64,000 bases of DNA from NCBI RefSeq assembly GCF_900104515.1, contig NZ_FNJL01000011.1, forward strand, positions 62,001-126,000, in the 5' to 3' direction. Source of the stretch: Paracidovorax cattleyae (lineage in GTDB: Bacteria; Pseudomonadota; Gammaproteobacteria; Burkholderiales; Burkholderiaceae_C). A program made the translations under genes and the position numbers. Within the stretch, counting starts at the first letter, position 1; each line of letters starts with the position of its first letter. Below, piece after piece: positions 16,793 through 25,640 of the stretch. The notes under the pieces are model-generated. The model was not told the DNA's origin. It did not search any database and saw only the letters and a program-made list of their open reading frames with translations.

Positions 16793-17728
16793 TCAGTTCG
16801 CCGGGGCCGCCGCGGCGGTGTTCGCGCCCGGCTTGTTGGACAGGCCCCAGACGTAGGCGGTCAGCACGCCGATCTGCGCATCGGTGAGCTTGCCGGCCTG
16901 GGCGGGCATCTGGTTCACCTTGCCGTTGTTGATCATGGCGGTGATGGCGCCCTCGCCCCAGCCGTGCAGCCAGATGTCATCGGTGAGGTTGGGCGCGCCC
17001 AGCGCGGTGTTGCCCTTGCCGTCCATGCCATGGCAGGCCGCGCACACCGTGAACTTGGACTTGCCCAGCGAAGCGCGCAGCGAATCGTGCGGACTGCCCG
17101 ACAGGCTCAGCACGTAGTGCGCGAGGTTGCGCACGTCCTCGGCCGAGCCGACGGCCGCCGCCATGGGGGGCATGGTGCCGATGCGGCCCTTCTCGATCGT
17201 CTCACGGATGTTGGCGGGCGCGCCGCCGTGCAGCCAGTCGTTGTCGGCCAGGTTCGGGAAGCCCTTGCTGCCGCGCGCATCGGAGCCGTGGCACTGCGCG
17301 CAGTTGTTCATGAACAGGCGCTCGCCGATGGCCATGGCCTCGGGGCTGGCGGCGGCCTGCTCGGTGCTCATCGCGGCGAAGCGCGCATAGAGCGGCTCCA
17401 GCTCGGCGCGGGCCTTGGCCATTTCGTTCTCGTACTCGCCGCGCTGCGACCAGCCCAGATGGCCGCTGAAGCGGCCCAGGCCCGGATAGGCGGCCAAGTA
17501 GCCCAGGCCGAACACGATGGTGATGACGAACAGCCACATCCACCAGCGCGGCATCGGGTTGTCCATCTCGGTGAGGTCGCCGTCCCAGACGTGGCCCGTG
17601 GTGTTGTCGGCGCGCGGCTCGACCTTCTTGCGCGCGGTGATCCACAGCAGGATGAGACAGCCGGCGATGCCGCCGAGGGTCAGTGCGACGACGTACACCG
17701 ACCAGAAATTGTGGGTGAAGTCACTCAT
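16793..17728 (-). CDS. ccoP: cbb3 oxidase dihaem cytochrome subunit CcoP
   Basis: Membrane-anchored dihaem cytochrome c that feeds electrons to the oxidase; 311 residues. Two N-terminal membrane segments (about 8-30 and 62-82), then two cytochrome c domains with haem sites CAQCH (about 142-146) and CAACH (about 231-235), and Met ligand regions GTMPPM and QMPA. An Ala/Pro-rich tail ends the protein. Its ATG lies inside the last codons of ccoQ. Confidence 0.95.
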   Translation of the reverse strand: MSDFTHNFWSVYVVALTLGGIAGCLILLWITARKKVEPRADNTTGHVWDGDLTEMDNPMPRWWMWLFVITIVFGLGYLAAYPGLGRFSGHLGWSQRGEYENEMAKARAELEPLYARFAAMSTEQAAASPEAMAIGERLFMNNCAQCHGSDARGSKGFPNLADNDWLHGGAPANIRETIEKGRIGTMPPMAAAVGSAEDVRNLAHYVLSLSGSPHDSLRASLGKSKFTVCAACHGMDGKGNTALGAPNLTDDIWLHGWGEGAITAMINNGKVNQMPAQAGKLTDAQIGVLTAYVWGLSNKPGANTAAAAPAN

Positions 17729-17900
17729 GGTTCTTCTCGTTCTCGAAAGAATTCAGTGGAGCGTCCGGCTCGGTGAACGGCAGTTGCGCCGCCTCCTCGA
17801 ACCGGGACCGGTTGCCGCGGGAGAACGTCCAGGCCAGGATTCCGAGGAACAGGGCGAACGAGATCAGCGTCGCGGCGATGCGGACGGTGGTGATGTCCAT
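17721..17900 (-). CDS. ccoQ: cbb3 oxidase small subunit CcoQ (FixQ)
   Basis: A 59-residue single-span subunit that stabilises the oxidase complex. Translation starts MDITTVRIAATLISFALFLG, with a membrane segment at about 6-26 and a polar tail containing FTEPDAPLNSFENE. Its 3' end overlaps the ccoP start by eight bases. It starts 12 bases after ccoO ends. Size, place and tail are all typical. Confidence 0.9.
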   Translation of the reverse strand: MDITTVRIAATLISFALFLGILAWTFSRGNRSRFEEAAQLPFTEPDAPLNSFENEKNHE

Positions 17901-17912
17901 GGCGTCCTCCCC

Positions 17913-18542
17913 TTACTTGAGCGCGCGGCCCATGACCTGCAGGTAGGCCACCAGCACATCCAGTTCGGTCTTGCCCTTGACCTCCTCGGCCGCGCCGGCG
18001 ATCTGCTCGTCGGTGTAGGGCACGCCCACGGTGCGCAGCGCCTTCATGCGGGGCGCGGCGACGGACGGGTCCACCGCGGTCTTCTCCAGCCACGGGTAGG
18101 CCGGCATGTTGGACTCCGGCACCACGTCGCGCGGGTTGTTCAGGTGGATGCGGTGCCACTCGTCGCTGTACTTGCCGCCCACGCGGTGCAGGTCGGGGCC
18201 CGTGCGCTTGCTGCCCCACTGGAACGGGTGGTCATAGACGAACTCGCCGGCCACGGAGTAGTGGCCATAGCGCAGCGTCTCGGCGCGGAACGGGCGGATC
18301 ATCTGCGAGTGGCAGTTGTAGCAGCCCTCGCGCAGGTAGATGTCGCGGCCCAGCAGCTGCGTGGCCGTGTAGGGCTGCACGCCGTTGACCGGCTCGGTGG
18401 TGGACTTCTGGAAGAACAGCGGCACGATCTCCGCCAGGCCGCCGATGGCCACCACCAGCACGATCAGCACGATCATGAGGAAGTTGTTGGTCTCGATCTT
18501 CTCGTGGGAGAAGCCGGCTTTTGTCGTTGTGTTGTCGGACAT
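17913..18542 (-). CDS. ccoO: cbb3 oxidase monohaem cytochrome subunit CcoO
   Basis: Membrane-anchored monohaem cytochrome c of the cbb3 oxidase; 209 residues. One N-terminal membrane segment (about 22-44), haem site CYNCH at about 74-78 with the family-typical [15 protein letters not shown], and conserved [16 protein letters not shown]. The last part supplies the Met ligand (ESNMPAYPW). Sits between ccoN (18 bases upstream) and ccoQ. Confidence 0.95.
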   Translation of the reverse strand: MSDNTTTKAGFSHEKIETNNFLMIVLIVLVVAIGGLAEIVPLFFQKSTTEPVNGVQPYTATQLLGRDIYLREGCYNCHSQMIRPFRAETLRYGHYSVAGEFVYDHPFQWGSKRTGPDLHRVGGKYSDEWHRIHLNNPRDVVPESNMPAYPWLEKTAVDPSVAAPRMKALRTVGVPYTDEQIAGAAEEVKGKTELDVLVAYLQVMGRALK

Positions 18543-18560
18543 GGAAAGCGCTCCTGGGGT

Positions 18561-20000
18561 TCAGGCGTGGGCAGGCGCCACGGCCGGGATCTGCACCTTG
18601 ACCGAGCGGCCGGCCATGGCGGTCTTCCATACGTTCCAGGCCATCACCACCATGCCCGCGAGGTACAGCAGGCCGCCGGCGAAGCGGATGACGTAGAAGG
18701 GATAGGTGGCCTTGACACCCTCGACGAAGGTGTAGGTGAGCGTGCCGTCGGCATTCACCGCGCGCCACATCAGGCCCTGCATCACGCCGGCGATCCACAT
18801 GGCGGCGATGTAGAGCACGATGCCGATGGTGGCCATCCAGAAGTGCAGCTCGATCGCCTTGATGGAGTGCATCTTCTCGCGGCCGAACAGGCGCGGCACG
18901 AGGTAGTAGAGCGAGCCCATCGTGATCAGGCCCACCCAGCCGAGGGCGCCGGCGTGCACGTGGCCCACGGTCCAGTCGGTGTAGTGGCTCAGGGCGTTCA
19001 CCGTCTTGATGGACATCATCGGGCCCTCGAACGTGGCCATGCCGTAGAACGACAGCGACACGATCAGGAAGCGCAGGATGGGGTCGTCGCGCAGCTTGTG
19101 CCAGGCGCCCGAGAGGGTCATGATCCCGTTGATCATCCCGCCCCAGCTGGGCGCCAGCAGGATCAGCGAGAACACCATGCCCACGGACTGCGTCCAGTCG
19201 GGCAGCGCGGTGTAGTGCAGGTGGTGGGGGCCCGCCCACATGTACGTGAAGATCAGGGCCCAGAAGTGCACGATGGACAGGCGGTAGCTGTACACCGGGC
19301 GGCCGGCCTGCTTCGGGATGAAGTAGTACATCATTCCCAGGAAGCCGGCCGTAAGGAAGAAGCCCACGGCATTGTGGCCGTACCACCACTGCACCATCGC
19401 GTCCTGCACGCCCGCGTAGGCGGAGTAGCTCTTCATCCAGCCGGCGGGCACTTCGGCGCTGTTGACCACGTGCAGCAGGGCCACCGCGAGGATGAAGCCG
19501 CCGAAGAACCAGTTGGCCACGTAGATGTGCTTCACGCGGCGCTTGCCCACGGTGCCGAAGAACACGATGGCATACGACACCCACACCAGCGTGATCAGGA
19601 TGTCGATCGGCCACTCGAGCTCGGCGTATTCCTTGCCCGTGGTGTAGCCCAGCGGCAGGCTGATGGCCGCGGCCACGATCACTGCCTGCCAGCCCCAGAA
19701 CGTGAAGGAGGCGAGCCGGCCCGCGAACAGGCGCACCTGCCCCGTGCGCTGCACCACGTAGTAGCTGGTGGCGAACAGCGCGCAGCCGCCGAACGCGAAA
19801 ATCACGGCATTGGTGTGCAGCGGACGCAGGCGGCCATAGCTGAGCCACGGAATGCCGAAGTTGAGTTCGGGCCAGGCGAGCTGCGCGGCGATCACCACGC
19901 CCACCAGCATGCCGACCACCCCCCACACCACCGCCATGATTGAAAACTGCCGCACGACCGTGTCGTTGTAGTGCGCGGCATTCGAGACAGAAGAATCCAT
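18561..20000 (-). CDS. ccoN: cbb3 cytochrome oxidase catalytic subunit CcoN
   Basis: Catalytic subunit of the high-affinity cbb3 oxidase, which reduces oxygen and pumps protons; 479 residues and about 12 membrane segments. Conserved histidines for haem b, haem b3 and CuB are in [38 protein letters not shown] and [12 protein letters not shown]. The promoter upstream has an FNR box whose centre is 41.5 bases from the predicted start, so induction in low oxygen is expected. Confidence 0.96.
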   Translation of the reverse strand: MDSSVSNAAHYNDTVVRQFSIMAVVWGVVGMLVGVVIAAQLAWPELNFGIPWLSYGRLRPLHTNAVIFAFGGCALFATSYYVVQRTGQVRLFAGRLASFTFWGWQAVIVAAAISLPLGYTTGKEYAELEWPIDILITLVWVSYAIVFFGTVGKRRVKHIYVANWFFGGFILAVALLHVVNSAEVPAGWMKSYSAYAGVQDAMVQWWYGHNAVGFFLTAGFLGMMYYFIPKQAGRPVYSYRLSIVHFWALIFTYMWAGPHHLHYTALPDWTQSVGMVFSLILLAPSWGGMINGIMTLSGAWHKLRDDPILRFLIVSLSFYGMATFEGPMMSIKTVNALSHYTDWTVGHVHAGALGWVGLITMGSLYYLVPRLFGREKMHSIKAIELHFWMATIGIVLYIAAMWIAGVMQGLMWRAVNADGTLTYTFVEGVKATYPFYVIRFAGGLLYLAGMVVMAWNVWKTAMAGRSVKVQIPAVAPAHA

Positions 20001-20055
20001 CGGGCACCTCTTTTGGTTTGCTTACAAATTCTGACGAGGGGGGCCCCGGGACCGT

Positions 20056-20069
20056 TTGACCAGCGTCAA
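20056..20069. promoter_or_regulatory. FNR box of the ccoN promoter
   Basis: TTGAC-CAGC-GTCAA. On the minus strand CAGAAT at 20033-20028 (four of six to TATAAT) predicts a start near 20021, putting the box centre at -41.5, class II. The box overlaps the ccoS stop codon (20066-20068), so the promoter is partly embedded in the upstream gene. Confidence 0.85.
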
Positions 20070-20203
20070 TCGTCCCGAAGAATGCGTTCGCCTTCCTGTT
20101 CGACGTTGTCGAATTGCCCCCGGTCGATGGCCCACCAGAGCCCGACCAGGATCAGCAGCACGAGCGCGACCGACAGCGGAATCAGCAGGTACAGAATGTC
20201 CAT
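20066..20203 (-). CDS. ccoS: cbb3 oxidase maturation protein CcoS
   Basis: A 45-residue single-span protein required for cofactor insertion into cbb3 oxidase. It starts MDILYLLIPLSVALVLLILV with one membrane segment, then WWAIDRGQFDNVEQEGERIL, the usual CcoS tail. Its ATG overlaps the ccoI stop (ATGA), and its stop lies within the FNR box of ccoN. Confidence 0.93.
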   Translation of the reverse strand: MDILYLLIPLSVALVLLILVGLWWAIDRGQFDNVEQEGERILRDD

Positions 20204-22662
20204 CACGCGGCTCCCTGCGCCAGGGGCGCGGCGGTGGGCGGCAGGGCTGCGTCCGCGCCCACGGCGGCCGTACCGGCATCGCCGCCCGCGCCCCGCGCGA
20301 GGCGCGCCGCGTTCGCCACCACCAGCAGCGAACTGAGTGCCATGCCCAACCCTGCGAGCCAGGCCGGCATCCAGCCGGCGACGGCCAGCGGCACGCACAG
20401 CGCGTTGTAGGCCGCGGCCCAGGCCAGGTTCTGCCGCACCACGCGCAACGTGCGCCGCGCGAGCCGCACGCTGCGCTCCACCAGGGCGAGCTGGTCGCCC
20501 ATCACCACGAAGTCCGAACGCGACCGCGCGAGCGGCACGGCCCGGCCGAAGGCGAACGACACATGCGCGCCCGCGAGCACCGGCCCGTCGTTGAGTCCGT
20601 CACCCACCATCGCCACATGCCTGCCGGCGGCCTGCAGCGCGCGCATGCGGTCGAGCTTGTCCTGCGGGGAGCAATCGCCGCGCGCGACATCGATACCCGC
20701 GCTGGCGGCCACGCGCGCCACCGCGTCGGCGCGGTCGCCGGACAGCAGCTCGACCGACAGGCCGGCCTCGCGCAGGCGGGCAACGACACCGGCCGCGTCG
20801 GGCCGCAGGTCCTCCCGCCATTCGAAACACGCGACCTCCGCTGGCCACGCGGCCGGAGGCGCACCGGCGGATGCCGCCCCCTCCACCGGGGAGTCGGCCA
20901 GGGAATCGACCTGCAAAGGCTCCGCGCTCAGGGCCACCCGCTGTGTGGCGGCTGCACCGGCACCAGCGGCCCGGCCCAGGCGCAGCACGGCAGGCGCCCG
21001 CAGGCCCTGCAGGTCATCCACCCGGGCGGCCAGGCCCTGCCCCGCCACCTCACGCATGTCGCTCAGGCGCCAGCGCGCACCGGCGCGCTCTCCCGGCGGC
21101 CCGGCGGCCTCCACCAGCGCGCGGGAGAGCGGGTGCAGCGAGTGCCGCGCCAGCGCCGCCGCCAGGGCCAGCGCATCCGCCTGCGTGAAGCCCTGCGCCG
21201 GATGCACGCCCGCGATCCGGATGCCGTCCTGCGTGAGCGTGCCGGTCTTGTCGAACACGATCGTGTCCACGGCCGCCAGCGCCTCCAGGCCCTGCAGGTT
21301 GCGCACCAGCACGCCCTGCCGCGCGAGCGCACCCGCCGCCGTGAGCATGGCCACCGGCGTGGCGAGCGAGAGCGCGCACGGGCAGGTCACGATGAGCACC
21401 GCCACCGCGACCATGAGTGCATGTTCCGGGTCGGCCTTCCACCACCACGCCGCCGCCAGGCCCGCGGCCACCAGCACGCCGGCCAGGAACGGCCGTGCGA
21501 TGCGGTCGGCCAGCTGCGCCAGGCGCGGCTTCTGCGCCGAAGCGGCCTCCATCAGCGCGACGATCTCGGCGAAGCGCGTGTCGCCACCGACGCGCTCCAC
21601 GCGCACTTCCACGGGCGCGCGCAGGTTGTAGCTGCCGGCCGTCACGGCCGCGCCTTCCGCGCGCGGCAGCGGGGTCGATTCCCCCGTGAGCAGGGCTTCG
21701 TCCACCTGCGTGCTGCCGCGCTCGATGCGGCCATCGGCAGGGAAGGCCTCGCCCGGCAGGATGCGGACCACGTCGTCCACCGCGAGCCGGCGCACGGCCA
21801 CGCGCGCGAACGCGTTATCGGCGCCGCGCCGCTCCACGCTGTCGGGCAGGCGGTTCATCACTGCCTCCAGCGCGCCCGCCGTGCGGTCGCGCAGCCGCAT
21901 CTCCAGCCAGCGGCCGGTGAGCAGAAAGAACACGAACATGGTCAGCGAGTCGTAATAGACCTCGCGGCCGAAAGCGCCGGCCGGGTCGAAGGTGCCCGCC
22001 GTGCTCACCACGAAGGTGATGCCCATGCCCAGCGCCACCGGCAGGTCCATGCTCACGCGGCGCAGGCGCAGGTCGCGCAGCGCGCTGGAGAAGAACGGCC
22101 CGCACGAGAAGATCATCATCGGCAGCGTGATGACCCAGGAGGCCCAGCGCAGCAGCCGCTCCATCTCGGCTGTGAGGTCTCCCGGCTGCGCCACGTACGC
22201 AGGCCATGCGTACATCATCACCTGCATCATGCAGAAGCCCGCCACCAGCCAGCGCCACAGGGCCTTGCGGCCCTCGCGCCGGCGCTGTTCCCGGGCGAGC
22301 GCGTCCATCGCCGGCAAGGCGGGATAGCCGGCGCGCGCCACCGCGGCCATCCATCGCGACGGGCGTACGCGCCGGGCATCCCACACCACCCGCGCGCGGT
22401 GCGTGGCCGCGCTCACCTCGGCCTGCAGCACGCCGGGCACGCCACGCAACGCATCCTCCACCGTGAGCGCGCAGGCCGCGCAATGCATGCCTCCGAGCAC
22501 CACGTGCGACTCCCACAGTCCTTCGGTGGTATGCCCGGGCTCCGCCGCGTCGGTAGCCTGCGTGCGCACCGGCCGCCCGAAGGCGGGCCACTCCTGCGGA
22601 TCGTCGAGCAGCTCGGCAGCGGAATCGGCGGCGTCCACCGGCACGGAAGAATCGGACATCAT
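20203..22662 (-). CDS. ccoI: Copper P1B-type ATPase CcoI
   Basis: Copper-exporting P-type ATPase that supplies copper to cbb3 oxidase; 819 residues. The N-terminal metal-binding domain has GGMHCAACAL (about 72-81). Membrane CPC motif VTCPCALSLATP, phosphorylation site DKTGTLT and hinge VGDGLNDGPVLA are all intact. The insert near residue 600-660 (after the phosphorylation domain) is long and Ala-rich. Two adjacent ATG codons (22662, 22659) are possible starts. An FNR box lies 37-50 bases upstream. Confidence 0.92.
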   Translation of the reverse strand: MMSDSSVPVDAADSAAELLDDPQEWPAFGRPVRTQATDAAEPGHTTEGLWESHVVLGGMHCAACALTVEDALRGVPGVLQAEVSAATHRARVVWDARRVRPSRWMAAVARAGYPALPAMDALAREQRRREGRKALWRWLVAGFCMMQVMMYAWPAYVAQPGDLTAEMERLLRWASWVITLPMMIFSCGPFFSSALRDLRLRRVSMDLPVALGMGITFVVSTAGTFDPAGAFGREVYYDSLTMFVFFLLTGRWLEMRLRDRTAGALEAVMNRLPDSVERRGADNAFARVAVRRLAVDDVVRILPGEAFPADGRIERGSTQVDEALLTGESTPLPRAEGAAVTAGSYNLRAPVEVRVERVGGDTRFAEIVALMEAASAQKPRLAQLADRIARPFLAGVLVAAGLAAAWWWKADPEHALMVAVAVLIVTCPCALSLATPVAMLTAAGALARQGVLVRNLQGLEALAAVDTIVFDKTGTLTQDGIRIAGVHPAQGFTQADALALAAALARHSLHPLSRALVEAAGPPGERAGARWRLSDMREVAGQGLAARVDDLQGLRAPAVLRLGRAAGAGAAATQRVALSAEPLQVDSLADSPVEGAASAGAPPAAWPAEVACFEWREDLRPDAAGVVARLREAGLSVELLSGDRADAVARVAASAGIDVARGDCSPQDKLDRMRALQAAGRHVAMVGDGLNDGPVLAGAHVSFAFGRAVPLARSRSDFVVMGDQLALVERSVRLARRTLRVVRQNLAWAAAYNALCVPLAVAGWMPAWLAGLGMALSSLLVVANAARLARGAGGDAGTAAVGADAALPPTAAPLAQGAA

Positions 22663-22698
22663 GGACCCGGAGGCTAGGCTCCATGGCACCGGTCCGCG

Positions 22699-22712
22699 TT
22701 GACGCATGTCAA
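22699..22712. promoter_or_regulatory. FNR box between ccoI and the stress gene
   Basis: TTGAC-GCAT-GTCAA, third copy in the window. Towards the plus-strand stress gene, TACTCT at 22735-22740 would give a start near 22747 and a class II distance of -41.5. Towards ccoI, TAGCCT at the same distance would leave almost no leader. Either or both genes may be controlled. Confidence 0.75.
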
Positions 22713-22799
22713 GACACGGGCAACCACTTCGCCCTACTCTGCAGATACGCCGAGGCCGTGCCGGCCCCGGCGTCTCCCATCCTTTCCAGGAGAACAACG

Positions 22800-23246
22800 A
22801 TGTCCTACCGCCGCATCCTCGTCGCCACCGACGGCTCCGACCTGTCCGCCAAGGCCGTCGAGCACGGGCTGTCCCTGGCCCGGCTCTCGGGCGGCCGCGT
22901 GGTCGCGCTCAAGGTCGTGCCGCGCTACCCGCGCAGCTACTTCGAGGGCGGCTCGCCGGTGGATGCCGCCGAGGCGCGGCGCATCGAGAGCCAGTGGGCC
23001 ACCAACGCCCAGGCGCTGGTGGACGGCATCCGGCAGCTGGGCGATGCCCAGGGGGTGAAGGTCAAGCCCGTGGTGACCAAGTCGGACCTCGTCGCCGAGG
23101 CGATCATCGCCGCGGCCACCAAGCACGATTGCGACCTCATCGTGATGGCCTCGCACGGCCGCAAGGGCATCAAGCGCCTGCTGCTGGGCAGCGAGACGCA
23201 GCACGTGCTCACGCACTCCAGGGTGCCGGTGCTCGTGCTGCGCTGA
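22800..23246 (+). CDS. Universal stress protein (UspA family)
   Basis: A 148-residue single-domain universal stress protein. The N-terminal RRILVATDGSDLSAKAVEHG and C-terminal LIVMASHGRKGIKRLLLGS (about 113-131) hold the ATP-binding G-2x-G-9x-G-S pattern. SD AGGAGAA precedes the ATG. Divergent from ccoI across an FNR box, so probably induced in low oxygen, as some Usp genes of other bacteria are. Target unknown. Confidence 0.9.
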   Translation: MSYRRILVATDGSDLSAKAVEHGLSLARLSGGRVVALKVVPRYPRSYFEGGSPVDAAEARRIESQWATNAQALVDGIRQLGDAQGVKVKPVVTKSDLVAEAIIAAATKHDCDLIVMASHGRKGIKRLLLGSETQHVLTHSRVPVLVLR

Positions 23247-23268
23247 GGCAGGCCGCGGGGCCGGCGGC

Positions 23269-23985
23269 TCAGTGGCTGCCCAGGTACAGCTGCGCCATGC
23301 GCTGGTCTTCCAGCAGCCCCTGCGCAGGCCCGTGCAGCACGCAGCGCCCCTGGTCCAGGATGTAGCCCTGCTGGCTGATGGCCAGCGCCTGGCGGGCGCG
23401 CTGCTCCACCATCAGCACCGACACGCCCGCCGCCGGCAGGCGCCGTACCATGTCGAACACCTTGCCGACCAGCGAGGGCGCCAGCGCGGCCGTGGGCTCG
23501 TCCAGCACCATGATGCGCGGCGACGGCATCAGCGCGCGCGCGAACGCCAGCTGCTGGCGCTCGCCGCCCGAGAGGTTGCTGGCCGGCTGCGGCAGGCGCT
23601 CCACCAGCGCGGGAAAGTCCGCCAGCACTTCCTCCATGCGCTGCTTCAGGTGCTTCACGCCACGCACCACCTGCAGGTTCTCGCGCACGGTGAGCGAGGG
23701 GAACACGTTCGCCACCTGGGGCACGTAGGCCAGTCCCGCGTCGAAGCGGTCCTCGGCCGACAGCCCGGCGATGTCGCGCCCTTCCAGGTGAATGGAGCCC
23801 GCCACGCGCGGCAGCAGTCCCAGCAGCGCCTTCACCAGCGTGGACTTGCCGGCGCCGTTGGTGCCGGCGATGGTCACGATCTGCCCCGGCGCCACGGCCA
23901 GGTCGATGCCGTGGAGGATGTCCACCTCGGAATAGCCGCCGCGCAGCTGTGCGATCTGCAGCAGATTCATGGCTGCGCCGTTCAT
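23269..23985 (-). CDS. livF: Liv-type ABC transporter ATPase LivF
   Basis: ATPase of a branched-chain amino acid-type (HAAT) importer; 238 residues. Walker A GTNGAGKST (about 41-49), signature LSGGERQQ, Walker B RIMVLDEPTAAL. The canonical TNGAGK is kept. The start ATG at 23985 overlaps the livG stop; another ATG at 23970 (MNLLQ) is possible. Last gene of the operon that begins with the amidohydrolase. Substrate is not shown by the ATPase. Confidence 0.9.
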   Translation of the reverse strand: MNGAAMNLLQIAQLRGGYSEVDILHGIDLAVAPGQIVTIAGTNGAGKSTLVKALLGLLPRVAGSIHLEGRDIAGLSAEDRFDAGLAYVPQVANVFPSLTVRENLQVVRGVKHLKQRMEEVLADFPALVERLPQPASNLSGGERQQLAFARALMPSPRIMVLDEPTAALAPSLVGKVFDMVRRLPAAGVSVLMVEQRARQALAISQQGYILDQGRCVLHGPAQGLLEDQRMAQLYLGSH

Positions 23986-24743
23986 ACCACCCCTCCCATG
24001 TAGGCTTCCTGCACCCGTGGGTCGTCCAGCACGGTGTGCGGGTCGCCTTCGGCCAGGATGCGGCCCCGGTCCATCACGATCATGCGGTGCGACAGCGCCT
24101 TGAGTGCCTGCAGATGGTGCTCGATGACGATGAAGGCGATGCCGCGGCCCTGCAGTTCGCGCACGCGCTCGCAAATCTCGTCGATCAGCACCGGGTTCAC
24201 GCCCGCGAAGGGCTCGTCCAGCAGGATGCAGCGCGGGTCCAGCATGAGCACGCGGCCCAGCTCCACCAGCTTCTTCTGCCCGCCCGACAGCCCTCCGGCG
24301 GGCACGTCGCGCACGCGCGCCAGGTTCAGGAACTGCAGGATGCCGTCGGCCTTGGCTGCCAGCTGCGCCTCGTGCTCGCGCAGGCCGCGCGTCTGGAAGA
24401 ACGCGTTCAGCAGCCGCTCGCCCTGCGGATTGGCGGCGGCGGCCATGAGGTTCTCATGCACCGTCAGGCTCCTGAACTCGCGCGGGATCTGGAAAGTGCG
24501 CACCAGCCCCAGGCGGGCGCGGCGGTGCGGCGGCAGGCGGGTAATGTCCTGCCCCGCGAATGCGATGCGCCCGGCATCGGCCGGCTGCTGCCCCGCGATG
24601 GCGGCGAACAGCGTGCTCTTGCCGGCGCCGTTGGTGCCGGCAATGCCCAGGATCTCCCGCTCGGCCAGGCGCAGCGACACGTGGTCCACCGCCTTGAAGC
24701 CACCGAACAGCCGCGTCACGGCCTCCACTTGCAGCATGCTCAT
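23982..24743 (-). CDS. livG: Liv-type ABC transporter ATPase LivG
   Basis: Second ATPase of the Liv-type importer; 253 residues. Walker A GTNGAGKST (about 36-44), the LivG-typical RTFQIPREF, signature LSGGQKKLVELGR, and Walker B RCILLDEPFAGVNP. Overlaps livM by four bases upstream and livF by four downstream. Confidence 0.9.
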   Translation of the reverse strand: MSMLQVEAVTRLFGGFKAVDHVSLRLAEREILGIAGTNGAGKSTLFAAIAGQQPADAGRIAFAGQDITRLPPHRRARLGLVRTFQIPREFRSLTVHENLMAAAANPQGERLLNAFFQTRGLREHEAQLAAKADGILQFLNLARVRDVPAGGLSGGQKKLVELGRVLMLDPRCILLDEPFAGVNPVLIDEICERVRELQGRGIAFIVIEHHLQALKALSHRMIVMDRGRILAEGDPHTVLDDPRVQEAYMGGVV

Positions 24744-25621
24744 TTCCCCTTGCCTCCAAACAGGCCATGGGGCCGGTAGAGCGTCACCAGGATCAGCGCG
24801 AGGCCCACGGCCGCCAGGCGCAGGCTGGCCATGCCGACCTCCGACACGCCCGGCACCCAGTCCTTGGCGAAGCGCGACCCCTCCAGGAACACCATCAGCA
24901 GCAGCGAGCCGAACATGGCGCCGCGCACCGTGCCCGAGCCGCCCATGACCAGCCCCATCCAGACGTAGAAGGTGATGAGCGGAATGAACTGCTCGGGCGT
25001 GATGAAGGTGATGAAATGCGCATAGAACGCGCCCGCCACGCCGGCCAGCGCCGCGCCCAGCATGAACACCTGCACCTTGAAGCGCGCCGGGTCCTTGCCG
25101 AGGGCGGAGAGCGCGGCCTCGTCGTCGCCGATGGCTTTCAGCAGCCGGCCGAAGGGGCTGCGCGCGAGGCGCACCGTGCCCCAGCACACCAGGCCCACGA
25201 TCGCGGCCAGCACCGCGAAGATGGCCATGTCGGACGCCCCGGGCCCCCAGGCCGCGAACAGCTTGGGCAGGCCCGGCAGGCCCTGCACGCCGTTCGTGAG
25301 CCAGCTCTCCTGCTGGATCGTGATGCGCACCGCCTCGGAAAAGCCGAGCGTGACGATGGCGAGGTAATCGTCGCGCAGCCTGAGCGACAGCAGTCCGATC
25401 GGCAAGGCCAGCAGCCCCGACAGCAGGCCGGCAGCAGCGAAGCACGCCGGCAGCGGCAGTCCATGCAGCGACAGCAGGCCCGAGGTATAGGCACCGACGG
25501 CGAAGAACGCCACTACGCCGAAGTTGACCAGGCGCGTCAGCCCGAACTGCAGGTTCAGGCCCAGCGCCAGCAGGCAATAGATGAGGGCCACGATGCCGAT
25601 GGCACAGAGATAGGCAACCAT
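24740..25621 (-). CDS. livM: Liv-type ABC transporter permease LivM
   Basis: Inner-membrane permease, 293 residues with about eight to ten hydrophobic segments. The family motif GRLLKAIGDDEAALSALG (about 176-193) is the cytoplasmic coupling loop, and GGSGTVRGAMFGS follows. It begins 19 bases after the livH stop and overlaps livG. Confidence 0.88.
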   Translation of the reverse strand: MVAYLCAIGIVALIYCLLALGLNLQFGLTRLVNFGVVAFFAVGAYTSGLLSLHGLPLPACFAAAGLLSGLLALPIGLLSLRLRDDYLAIVTLGFSEAVRITIQQESWLTNGVQGLPGLPKLFAAWGPGASDMAIFAVLAAIVGLVCWGTVRLARSPFGRLLKAIGDDEAALSALGKDPARFKVQVFMLGAALAGVAGAFYAHFITFITPEQFIPLITFYVWMGLVMGGSGTVRGAMFGSLLLMVFLEGSRFAKDWVPGVSEVGMASLRLAAVGLALILVTLYRPHGLFGGKGK

Positions 25622-25640
25622 GTCTTTCTTCGCTCCCTTG

